From contig CAJNDS010000167.1 of NCBI GenBank assembly GCA_905221605.1, positions 23,501 to 87,500 of the forward strand: 64,000 bases of DNA. Direction: 5' to 3'. Made by a program: the position numbers and the translations under genes. Below are positions 24,301 to 36,300 of the stretch, one piece after another; the first letter of the stretch is position 1; each line of letters begins with the position of its first letter. Under the pieces are notes generated by a model that ran no database searches, had not been told where the DNA came from, and saw only the letters and a program-made list of their open reading frames with translations. The DNA comes from Symbiodinium natans (lineage: Eukaryota > Sar > Dinophyceae > Suessiales > Symbiodiniaceae).

Positions 24301-27300
24301 GTTTGGGGTGTATGGTTTAGGATTCATGTTTGGGTTGGGTTTAGGGGGGTTTGGGGCTTGGGGTTTAGGGATGGGGGTTTAGGGTTTATGGCATGGGGTT
24401 AGGCTTGGGCTTTGGGGCTTGGGTTAAGTTTAGGGTGTGCGGTGTGGAGGGGTGGGTGGAGGATTCTTGCATCTCAGGAACCAGAGACCACGAGACACTC
24501 CCACATTAGGGTACAGTACCCCAATCTATTCTCCTTTCCGTGGTGAAATGGGTTTGTGTAGGACAAAAATCGGATTCATGGCGTAGGGTTCAGGGTGTTA
24601 TGTTTAGGTTTTAGGTTTAGAGTCCCAATACCCATGATCAAGGTCTCCTCCGTCAACTTACCTGCCAGCAGTAGAATTCAGAGAATTCGGGAGCATTCTG
24701 TAGTTGGGTTCCTGAATCCTAAGCCCTAAGCCCTAAGCCCTAAGCCCTAAACCCTAAACCCCAAACCCCCCAAACTTGCTCCGGCCCAGGGTCAGATCGC
24801 GGTGGAGGATCTTACAGTCGTGTATATGCGACAGCGCAAGAATAAGCTGCAGGTGGATGTGCATGATCTGATCCTCCGTAAAGCGTCCTGGAGACAGGCG
24901 GCTTAGGATTTAGGGTATCTCTATATATACATATATATATATATATATACATACATATACATATGCATATATATATATATATACGGGTTTAGGCTTTAGG
25001 GTTTATATAGGGTTTAGGGTTTATATAGGGTTTAGGGTTTAGGGTCGCGTTGCGGGCAGAGCGGACACTTTATCACAGCCAAGGCACACAAGAAAAACAA
25101 CTGTACACTTCGTATGATGTTGTCTGCTGTCCCTGTCTTCTTCTATACATCATGAGCATTTTTAAAAAATGGGGTGGAGACCTTGCTGCCTTCGAGCCTA
25201 GCTCATCCGGTATGAGGCAAAAGTACAACGCCAAGGATACAAGCTCGACCAAGGTCCGTACCTCGCAGCACTCCCCCTGTTGGGAGCCCGTTCAGCTCGC
25301 AACACCCCAAAAGCGAATTCCAGCTGCCGGCGGATTCTCAACCACTATGTGCAGCACATCATTTGCTACGTTCCGTCTCTTGTTCCTCTTCATCTCGGCG
25401 CCGCTTGCCGAACCATATTGAGGATTTGAGGTATCACCTCTAGCTCGGTGCGTCCTCGCCACGAGACTTCCATGTGCCTGCGGGCATTCTGTCGATCCCG
25501 GAAGTTGTCGTCAATGATCATCTGCTCATGTCTTCTGGTGCAGATTAGCGTTCTCCTTCTGCCAGACAGTGCCCGGATGTCCAGCAGAGCTGGTAAGACT
25601 GACCCTGCTGGATCATATAGTCGTATACGCTCCTTCGTGTGCCACCTTACAAGCACACTGCGAGCTTCATCATAGTAGTACTCGTCATGTCGCAGCGTGA
25701 CTGGAGGCACATGATGTACGGCGCTGGCATTTCCGCCCCACTCACTTCTTGCCTGCCTAACTTCTCGAAGCGTTGGCTGTACAGGCGCCGGTCCCCAGGC
25801 AGGATTAATCACGATCGGGGGATTGGGAGGGCTATTGAGCATCCCAAATTGGTTTCTTTCTTGGGCCTCCCTCTGTACATCCCGGAACTGCCTTACTGCT
25901 ACCATGGGCCTCACGGGACCTGGCTCAGGCGGAAGGCCGTCGGCATTATGCACTTCTCTGTGAGGTGGCTCCACATCTGGTTCCTCTCTGTACACTCTCG
26001 CCCCAACCCTTCTACGTACAGCACTTTCGGACGTAGGTAACATAGCAACCCTCTGCTGTTCTTGATGCGGCTGTTGCTCCAACTCTACTCTGAGGTCGTC
26101 AAGATAATATCCTACGGCTGCAGCAGGCCCCAGAGGTAATGGGATGTCGTGAGGTACTACGCGAGGAGGTCGCATGATCTCGTCCGTCAGTTCATCTTCC
26201 TCATCTGGTTGTCCCTCATCGCTCTCTCCCCTCTCACTCTCTGGCTGCTCTCGATCCCTCTTCCTACGCACACAATGAATGAACACCGCTTTGCTACACT
26301 CCCACACAGCAATTGCGCATATCACAAGCATGCCAACAAGGACCCACAGAACCCGATCACCCTGCGCGTTTTCGCGAGTTTCGCCGTTTGCTTGCCCTGC
26401 ACTTTGACACAAAAAACAAGCTAGGATGACCGCTTTGAGGCACTGGGCAAGAGGACATCGGGCAGCATTCATGGTTTTCACACTTTTTTCAGCTGGCCAG
26501 ACCCCCGAACCCCCACAAGCAAGGCCCAGAAGCCTACAGAGCTCCCAATGTCTCTGCCCCCCAAGGCTCTTGGTGCCGATATCGCTTGTATTTCGTGCAC
26601 CTTCTACATGATATGCCTCTAGCGAGCCCTCTTCATATTTCTCTTTGAAGGTTTTAGCCCTGATTTTTAGATGGCGTGTGCGCCACTGTGATGTGGTCCC
26701 GGCATATACTGAGAGCGCGGCCATATTATCACTGAACATAAGATGTCTGGCCCTTTTTTGCAAGAGTTCTTCTAGCACAAACGCGTGTGCCTGCAGATAG
26801 TTCGCAGAAGTCATCAGCGAAAGCAGCTCGCACTCACACGATGATTGTGTCATAAAACTTTGCTTGGAAACAGTCCAGGCCACCAGAGAGCCCTCAGCAA
26901 ACACATGGGTGCACTCTACCGATCGCTCTGCGTCCGGCGCAAATGAAGCATCACCGTATGCTTCAATGATGCCATCGGCACATGGCACCTTTTTCCAGTC
27001 CTTCCACATGTCCCGATCGCTGGCCCAATACTTTAGGCCGTATTCAGCGGAGGCGGTTAAGTACGCTAGAACATGTAGCCCGTGTTGGTATATGGCCCGC
27101 GGGGCTTTCAGCAGTTTTGACGAAAGTTTGGACACGCTATGTGCTATCTCCGGTCGTGTTCTGATGGAGGCCCATAGGAGTTCTCCTACTAAGGCTTGCG
27201 CAGCCCTCACCTCCGCAACTTCAGGGTTGGGCTCTTCTTCGGGGTCTTTGTAGTGAGGTGGAAGAGGAGTAACTGGGGTTCCCAGTCCTTTCAGCTCCTT

Positions 27301-30300
27301 TTCGTACCTCTTCCCTAGCTCCTTAATGTACGCCGTTTGAGTGAGCATCAGGTTGCCTTCCTTATCCCACCCCAAATCCAGCCCCAAAAAGCGCGTAGGG
27401 TGTGCGGGGTCTTCGGATACGAACTGTGGTGCAGAACAATTCCAGATCCTCTTGACGGCCTCAATTACCGCTTCGACTAGTCCCCGACAGGCCCCGATGA
27501 GCAAATCATCGATATACACTACTAGCCACCCATCCACCCCGAGCTTTCCATCTCCCCGAAACTCCGACGCAGCTAATCCCCGTCTAGGCTCCTCAACCTC
27601 AATGAACCATAGACTGTCATCAACAAAGCTGGGCCACAGGCGATACTCTTTGCCGGCGTATGGGATTCGGATCTGCTTGAGGCTCAGGTCCCTCTCCAGT
27701 CCCCAATCCCGCGGTGATTGGTCCAGACCATACACAGCTTTCCGAATGACCCAAAGCACGTTGTTCTTTACTACCCCTCTGGCCACGATCACTCGAGGCG
27801 GAATTAGCACCACAAGTTCTTTTGGCGCGTTGGTTGACGCTCCTTTACCGGCTTCACCCCCTTTTGCCTGCCCCACCGCCGCCTCGGCAGCTTGCCTGTC
27901 TCGTGGCAACAACTCCGCGTTAAGGAAAGCTGTTTTGATGTCTACAGTTCCTATAGCAAATCTCCGTCTAGTTGCAAAGGCCAAGGCGGTTCGGAGATGT
28001 CCGATATCTATGCTTGCAGTGTATAGCGTGTTCTTCTTATCTGACCGAGAGATGCCCTCAGCGCTGCCAAGGAAATTCCCGCAAGCCACGATTCTACATT
28101 TCCGGCGGCCGTCTGGCGCCTTTAGCGAGAAAATCGCCTTTGCCGGTATGATTGTTACTTTCCACCCTTCGCTTTGCAGGATGTCAAGATGTTTCCGAGT
28201 GGTTGGCTCCAATGCACCTTTCTCGGAGATCAAGCTGTTCACTTCCGACTCCGCCGAGTCTTGCCAGAGATCCCACTGAGTCATCACTTCAGCGTTGGCT
28301 ACAATTCTGGTTTGCAGTACCGCAGATGGCGGTTTTTCTGACTCTTGTTCGGGATTCGTGCCTTCATCAAGCAACGCACTCGCATCGCTCACCAACTGAC
28401 CAAGGCACAAGCTCCGCAACTCGGCACGCAGGTGTTCTACTTCAGACCACACTTGGTCGATTTGTTCAACTTTTCTTTGCATGTCAACATCCTCATGAAC
28501 TTCACCATGCAACCACGCCGCAAGCTCAGATTCATGGAACGAAGCCAGTCTTAGCTGCCTTTCATCCAACCACGCGAGGTAGTTGTCCATGTCTGGCGAA
28601 GGTTCACCGTTAACAGTCTGCATGTTTGCAGTCTCACTCTCCCCCAAGAGCCAACCATCATCACGATTGATTTCCAGCTCCTGCGGAGAGCTCATAGTTT
28701 CATATGGGAGGTCAATGCCCCCAGCGCCAATATCACTGGTCTGCTCCGCAGTGTCGCTGTCCTCCAGACAACGGCCCAGCGCAGCGTCCTCAACCTCCAA
28801 CATGCCGTCATGCACAAGTTCCCACGCTTCACGCACGTCATCAGGACCAACATGCACGCACTCTACTGCCGTGTCAGCCCCTACGTCGGCTCTGAACTGG
28901 ATGGGGTCTCTCCCCCCATCCTGAACATCCCAACGTTCACATCTGGCCACACCCCAAGGTTCTGCCATGTCACCCTTATCTTCACTCTTTTTGTCAGTTT
29001 GGGTTATGCAATTTTTATTTGGGTTTTGGGGATTTTTGTCGCACAACCCAACGCAATCACCAGCTCTGCCACCACGAGGATTTATTTCCACGATAGGATT
29101 TTTACCAGAAGTTGTTCCCATGGTTACCCCGCAATAGCTGCAACGGCCTTCCGCTGTCGCGGGCCCCTCAGTTTCACACAACGAGCACACCCCAACAACC
29201 TCCTCTTCTGACTCTGCGCCCTGTACTTTATCAAGCAGCTTGTCGCTAGGCTTATTGGCCTGAGTCGGCTGAAAGTTGGGGTCCTTGGAGTCTCCCCCTT
29301 TGCCGCAGACTGATGGCAAGGCAAACCCAAAGCTTGTCAACAACTCACAGTGCTCACGCGGCAACTTCTGAACGCAACCGACGGTATACAGCAACAACAC
29401 CACGCGGCTTGCGCTCTTATCCCATGGCTCCGTGCCATGCAACTGATGTGGAGAAAACGCCGCGGGAGCATGTGCTGGCATGAACTGCCCCACTGTTGGG
29501 CCTGCGGGTAGTTGAACTACGCCAGGCTCTCCTGTGACAGCGTCACCCTTCTGCACTTGCACCCACAACCGGCCGCCTTGCTTGGGCATAACCAACGGAA
29601 TCCAATACGAGAGGCTGCCCGCGGCGTTGCTGCTATCTTTATGCGGATAAGTTGAGGCATTGACACTCAACGCTATGGTGCTGTACTCCGCTTCTGGGCA
29701 TATAGCCTTGGCGATTGCCGCGAGTAGACGGCAGAATCCTGGGCGTGCCCGACAGTACTGCGTCATTCCGACCACGCCCCCATGCCTATATGCCCCGACC
29801 AAGTGATGTCTCCCACTGGTTAGCTTGCCCGAGTTGGGGTTTGTTTTAAGGTGTTGCACATATGTAGACTGTTGCAGGAAGTCAATCGCGGCACATGGGT
29901 CAAAAGGCATCATCATCGCGAGGCGCGACGCCTCCCGATCCTCTTCGAAAGTTGCCTCATCGTTAGCAGTTACAGCTCTCACACCCTCTCTTTGAGGAGC
30001 TCTCTTACCCCGTACCCGCATAGCTGGCCCCGCTACTGGTGCATGTTTGCCCCGAACGCGACATTCCTGAGCTCCATGCACCGGCTGAGCTACTGGGAGC
30101 CGCTCCCCTTGGTGGAGCTGCGGTTCAAACGGTGGATCTTCACCCTCAAAGAGCTTGGTAACCACTGACAGCCTTTTCCCCACCCGAACCACGTATCCTA
30201 GTTTCACTAAGGATGCAGGGCACAGTACTGTGGCCGAGACTGCCTTAAGGTTCCAGGCCTGTTTGCGTCGTCTCAACCACGTCCTGGATAGGACTTGGAC

Positions 30301-33300
30301 TTTAGTCCCAAATGGCACAGGCTTAACGGCTGGGAATCCCATACTACGTAGCGCGGTAGCCCTCCACGTTGCCGCTGCTGCTTTGGCTGCCAAAGGCCAG
30401 AGCAACGGGTCACTGCCCGGTTGATGCAGATAGGTTCGCATCTGCGACTTAAGTCTGCCGACCACGTTCTCAATGCGACCGTTGCTATTCGGTTCCTGGG
30501 GACTGGCGCAAGTTTGCCGCAGGTCATGCCTAGATGCAAAAGCTCGCATCTGAGGGCTGACATATTCACTGCCGCTATCTGAGTGAACCCTATTTATGGG
30601 AAAACCCAATTCTCGAATTTGACTGCAGATCCTGCTGACCCCTTCTACAACAGCCGAAGGCGTTTTACACCTCAGAGGTTCTATGAAAACAATCTCCCCC
30701 CATTTCAAGCCCGGCACCAAACACTCCTTCTCTTCTGGCGTGAGGTCTCGGCCGTCTTGTTCACATTGCTCCAAGCACCCGTCATCCTGGGACGGTTCTT
30801 TTCCACCTATTTCCGGCGCGTCCTCCCAAGGCTCCCGCTCGACCCCTTCCTCATGAGCATCCTCCTCATCACGAGCATCCTCCTCATCACGAGCACCCTC
30901 CTCGGCCCCCGCAAACAACCCTCCCAGTCCACCCTCCTGGTCGGCGGACTGCTCGGCTTGAGCTTGCACTGGAGACAGAACTGGGCGACCACTTTCGTCT
31001 ACTGGTACTGTGAGACATGCTGTTAGAAGATACCTAAGGTTCGTAGAGACCTCATCGTCGGCTCTTTTGAATGGGCCGACGGTGTCTACTGAAAGCACAT
31101 ATGATGCGGGATGATGTATTCTGCGGTGCGCTCTCTGTCTCGCTCCAGAAGCAATGCACACTCTACACTGACGCGATGGTGGCCAATGCCCTCCTTTCAC
31201 ATGTGCCTCCCAATCGAGGCTCGCCTTGGCCAGATGTTCATGGTCACTGCCACCCAGCCCTTTCAAAACACCCCCCAACAGATCAATCATGCCTGGAGCC
31301 CACTTTGCCCATGTAGCTGACTCCCAGCCCTCATGCTTAGTTCTCTCTCTCTCCTCCCCTGCTCTCCCGATTCCCGGACCCCGCAGCAACGGAGGTATTT
31401 CGCGATTGCTAGCCCAGCCCGTGGGCTTGCGCTTGCAATGGCCATATGGGCCCTGATCGCCCGTGTACACCGTCAGCCCCAACTCTTTGGCAGAGATCTG
31501 AAACTCCTCTGTAGCCCAAAAGGACGGCACTCCTTTTCCGCTCTGATTGGCTTTCTGCATGATAGTGCTTTGCTCTTGAAGGTATTCTTCTGGGTCTTGA
31601 GGGTTTTCTACCAACATCCACGGCTTACTTAACTTCATGTCCTCTCGTGCGACCACCGCCACATGCATTATCAGGAGCATACGCAAGTACATCTCATCTG
31701 CATGCTGCACTTGGGCCTGTTGGGCAGGAGTAAGGTCCTTCAGCCCCCATCTCTCTAAGCCGCCTCTGCTCCGCAATGGAGGTGGGCCCGGCTCCACAAA
31801 TCGACATATGCTATTAGTGCCACACGGAGGAGCTGCCCAGCAAACGTCAATTTTTCCTGCAGCAGCGAGCTGCAACACATATCTAAAGGTCTGCGCGGAT
31901 GTTATGTCCTCACCCTCGCCCACCGAAATCACCACATAGCCCAAAGATTCTCCCAACCTCTCTATGGCCGCCCGTGATTCCCCACAGAACATGTGCACCA
32001 GCACCTTCTTTGCCCTCTCTATGCTCCGCCTCTTCCGACGGTTCCATACTAGTGCAGCTGAGTCCTCAGCAGCCCAGCTCGAAAGCTCCAACAGAAGCTG
32101 TATGGGGACCTTTGGCCAACAGGTCGTAACCATGTCCCCCAAGGCCGCAGCGACCTGTTCATCCTGAGCCACTGCCTGTATTAAGGTTCTAGTTTGGGCT
32201 TTTACGGTGCATCCCTCTCCCGACGCCCGTACGCTGAGTGCCCGGATAGCTGCCCCTACCGACTGCCGTCGATGCTCTTCTATCTCCTGAATCAATTCCA
32301 GGGCTAGACCTTCTTCCATTCTGGGGCAGCCCGACTCAACTGCCATTCGAATTGACCCACGCGTGGGATGCCACAAGACGCAAGTGTCTTTTTCCCAACT
32401 CACACGACACCCCATTCTGACAAGTGGTCCTACTGCCACTATGGTTTCTACATCATCATGCGTTACCAACGTCCCGCATGGCGTCGCGTAAAGGTCTACC
32501 GAACCATGAGCTAAGTCAACTTTCTTCTTCACGAGATGCTCTGTTTCTTCTCCAACTGCCTTTCGCAAACAATTTGACGCTCCTGAGTCCAATAGCCCGG
32601 TCCTGTTCTGAGCGTTCGCAATGCGGTACACATTAGGTTTGGCCCGCAGTGCTTTCGCCTGCATTTGTTTCAGCAACGACGTTGCTTCTTTAAGCAATTG
32701 CACGTGCTCTGTTTGTCCGCTATCCTGCCTCGCCGACTCATCAGTGACCCGGGGTCCCTCTTCTTCGACTCTTTTTACCGCAGTGTGTTTACCCCCCTTG
32801 TTCCCTTTGCCCTTAGATTTCGGAGGCTCATTTACGGATCTCTCGTTTTCAGTCCCTCCCTCACTCTTCTGGGAACTGCATTCGGCAGCTCTATGGCCCA
32901 CACCGCTGCACGCGTAGCATCTGGACGCCACATCTGCGGCTTTACTGAGTGCGACGCGGTCATGATGGAACCGACAATTCTTTCCCATCTTGCACCCTGT
33001 CTTAGACATCCAATGATAGCAGTTTTTGTTTGCACTGCCATCTGCGCCTTTCAACCCATCACCCTTTTTGTGCTTACCTAACCCTTTTGTGGGCTCACTA
33101 GGTTGTCCTTGACCAGGGGTGTCATCAGTCACTTTGGCTACTTTGGGCTTCTTGTTTGAAGCGGCGCCCTCAATAACCTGCAGTTCGGCTTGCAACATCT
33201 GGCCAAGGCTCATCGCTTTCGACTCTGTAGGCACGTGATCTATACTATGTTGATGGCGAAATGTTTGGATTCTAAACTGGGCTTCTGGCCAACCGACAAG

Positions 33301-36300
33301 GGCTTTACTCGTGAGAGTGTCTAGTCCAGAAATCAAGAGAGTCGAGTCTGGAATGGCTACCCCTAATTCAGTGGCCCGTCGAATCCAACGCATCCAGCGC
33401 CGAACCCCTCTGAGGGCTTCCCCTACTGCTTGGGGCGCTTCTGGCGCCGTCAGGAATTTGAGCAGAGCACTGCGCTCTCTCAACCCTCCAGGTTGGAAGG
33501 TTGTCAGCACCAACCCCACAAGCTCTATTGAGGAGAGCCTACGCTGAGCCACTGCCTCTTCCTTGATGCTTGCGGGAATGGCTTTCAGGAGTAGAGACAC
33601 AGCGCGCTGTTCTACTCGAGCATAGGGGCCATCCTCGAATCTAGTTGGTCGCGCAGGCTTCAGGGCTATTCTTTCTATAGGGGTTGACGACAGCCAAGCA
33701 GCGTAAAACTCCTGACTAACCTGCAACACTTCTAGCCACCATGTTGAAGCAGTAGCAGATAAATCCTTCATGCTGGGCCCTACCAAAGCTAGCCAATCCC
33801 CAGCTAGCAGCGGCGTGAGATCCTTCTCATTTTCTTTCACTTCCAGCTTGGGCAACTCTGGGATAGTCTTCACATCTTCTACGCGGCTTTCGGTGGACTT
33901 TGGGTGTTGCAGGGCCTGAAGCGCCGCAATTAGTTGCTGAATGTCTGACGATGGTGCAGCAGCTTGTTCCGGCCTAGCGCGCGGTGGGGATTCATGAGCA
34001 TTCCGTTTCGGCGATTGAGGGCGGCCTGGGGGTCTGATTTCTGTACCTCCAGGGGATATCGGGTAACCTGCTCTCGTGTATCTCACCGGCGTAGTGTGTC
34101 TTGTCTGATGCCCTGGGCTCACTGCGCCACTTCTGCCCGCTTCCAGTTGATGCCTCTGAAGGCGAGGCTCCTGCAGATCATTAACAGCCTGATCCGTCCT
34201 GGGCAATGGGTCTGAGGTTGTTGGCTTCAGTATTCTTGTTCGTTCTGGGGACCTTGTGCCCATTTTACCTGATGGCTCTGAGGGTGCTGTGGCTTGGAAA
34301 GGAGATGGGAGCCTACCCGACAAGACATCTGACAGCCGCGCTCCCGGAGTCTGCCTCTCAGCTTCTCTGCACACTCCCCGACCTCGCTCACGTTCCCTCG
34401 ATTCCCTCCTGTATCTCTCGGATCCAGTTTGCATCAATCCAGGCGTCCCTAAACTCTGGTTTTGAGACTCTGTGACCTCCGCTCCTTCTTTCATTTCTAC
34501 GTCCGGTACTGGAAACAACTGAAGTCCCGCTGCAGTCACCTGCCAGGCATGGGCTATTCCCCCAACCACCGTCACACCTTCCATAGGAACCCCTACGGAC
34601 CCGTCCAGCTTGGGCGCAGCAATTCCCTCCACTTGACGGGGTATACGCGTGAGACTATCTATTCGAGGATCCTCCCCGGGGCGGCCGTGAGTTGTCTGTA
34701 CACCCTGCCGATTGGCTGGTAGGTCTAGATGTGCTATCGGTCGCGCAGCTTCTGCTAGTAGGTCCGGCTCCTGCGAGCGGAATCCCGCAGCTAGCCGTAC
34801 ATCATGTGCCTCCAGCTTCAGCTCAGCCATTCTAGGCTCCAACAGAAGTTCCGACGTCGCGCTGCCTGGGCGCGCTCCGCTTCCACTTTGCGATCGCGAC
34901 TCCAACTGTTCCAACCTGGCAACTAATGGCTGCAACTGAGCCGCCATAATGCTTGACATCATCTCGCTCATAGCTGCAATCGCCGGCGCTTGACCCGGTT
35001 CTGCACTTGCCTGGACAGACCCTCCTGCAGCACGTGCAGGCGCTGCCGCTGCTAAGCCAGGCCCCACCTGAGTTCCCATGCGCGAGTGCAAGGGTGACCC
35101 ATAGTCGGGAACTAGCTCTTGCTCATCGGCTGCGTCTCTCACTCGCAGCTCTCTGCTGGCTGGAGAGCCATCTTGTCGCTGCGACCTCCTTGTCCCCCCG
35201 ATAGACTCAACGGCCGAGTGCAAAGAAGCTTGATCCTCTGCTGCATCTCCCAATAGCTGTCTCTCTATGGCCCCCAGCCCGTATGTAGCATCATGCCCCG
35301 CCGCCACATTCCTATGGACTGTGCCCGGGGACAACCCGGACCTCGAATATGGCGGGTGCCGTGTTTCATCGGCGAACTCTTCATCGTTCTCCTCTTCTGT
35401 TCCGCCAACGTTGCCCATAAAACTACCCCCTTCTTCTGGCGCTGTCTCTAACTGCTCCTCATAGTTTGGATCCCCATCGCCCCCATCCATGGCTCAACTA
35501 CAGATCTATAGCGTGTTTCGGGCTCATAACCCGCGTTGCGGGCAGAGCGGACACTTTATCACAGCCAAGGCACACAAGAAAAACAACTGTACACTTCGTA
35601 TGATGTTGTCTGCTGTCCCTGTCTTCTTCTATACATCATGAGCATTTTTAAAAAATGGGGTGGAGACCTTGCTGCCTTCGAGCCTAGCTCATCCGGTATG
35701 AGGCAAAAGTACAACGCCAAGGATACAAGCTCGACCAAGGTCCGTACCTCGCAGCAAGGGTTTAGGGGGCCAAGCGGCGGCTCGAGGGCTTCTAGGGGTT
35801 TGGGGTTTGTAGGGGCAAGCAGGTTCCAGGGTTCCAAGGGCTTGGTGTACGTGAGGCTCTAAGCACCGACAGTAAATACGAGCTACACTAAACCCTAAAC
35901 CCTAATCCCTAAACCCTGAACCCAACCCTAACCCCTGTATAACGATTTTACCTTTTTCTGGTTTTAGCTCCTCCTGGGGCGCAAGGACGAGGCCCGACTA
36001 CCAGGGCCTGATGTTGGCCAGAAGCAAAAAACCCTGCAAGGTCTGAAGCCAAATCCCTGCCCTGCATTTCATTCGTGCGCATCTGCTAAAGTAGTTTAGG
36101 GTTTAGGGTTCAGGGTTTAGGGGCTTTGTGCCATTCGCATTGGGGCTGAAGGGGACTTATCTCGACGCCTCCTACCTGCGCCATCTCCTGACTTGCCACA
36201 AGGTGTTTAGGTGGATCTCGGTGGGCTGTTGGTTGAAGTTGCTGTCTATATACATGCAAAATCGATGAGAGGTTGAATTCAAGATTTTGTTATAAGAACT

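Larger units (their letters stand above)
20393..24887 (-). other. NEK-like kinase: C-lobe exons (subdomains VI-XI)
   Basis: Exons: 24887-24794 (ends ILHRDL), 24213-24147 (KPLNIFLTRRWIVKLGDFG), 23520-23433 (TTIGTPLYLAPEICNGDSYG), 22337-22267 (IKSDLWALGVVTYELAALHV), 21704-21675 (ATSMVALIMK, 30 nt), 21308-21208 (PIPMLYSQQLVDIVSGLL), 21145-21089 (RLALDDVLRLDYA) and 20447-20393 (MHSLLERSRDMAREVQ). HRD, DFG and APE residues are all present, so the enzyme should be active if expressed. The split HRDL|KPLN uses a GA donor (GATCT|GACCC) and AAG|GAAG acceptor. The exon before this group (36504) joins in phase across the retrotransposon. Confidence 0.8.
25046..35756 (-). mobile_element. Full-length Ty1/copia-type LTR retrotransposon
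   Basis: 10,711 bp flanked by two LTRs I read as identical over 225 bp (25046-25270 and 35532-35756) and by the 5-bp direct repeat AGGGT (25041-25045 and 35757-35761). On its coding strand the LTR begins TGCTGCG and ends AACGCG. A primer site follows the 5' LTR, one 3366-aa ORF fills the interior, and a purine tract (CAGGGGGAG) abuts the 3' LTR. Integrase precedes reverse transcriptase, the copia order. Identical LTRs and an unbroken ORF mean recent insertion. The element lies in an intron of the NEK-like kinase gene, same strand, and landed inside a TTTAGGG tract. Confidence 0.95.

Noticed and set aside
25448-35464. Many plus-strand ORFs of 60-312 aa across the retrotransposon
   Set aside because: Antisense shadows of the 3366-aa polyprotein; no motifs.
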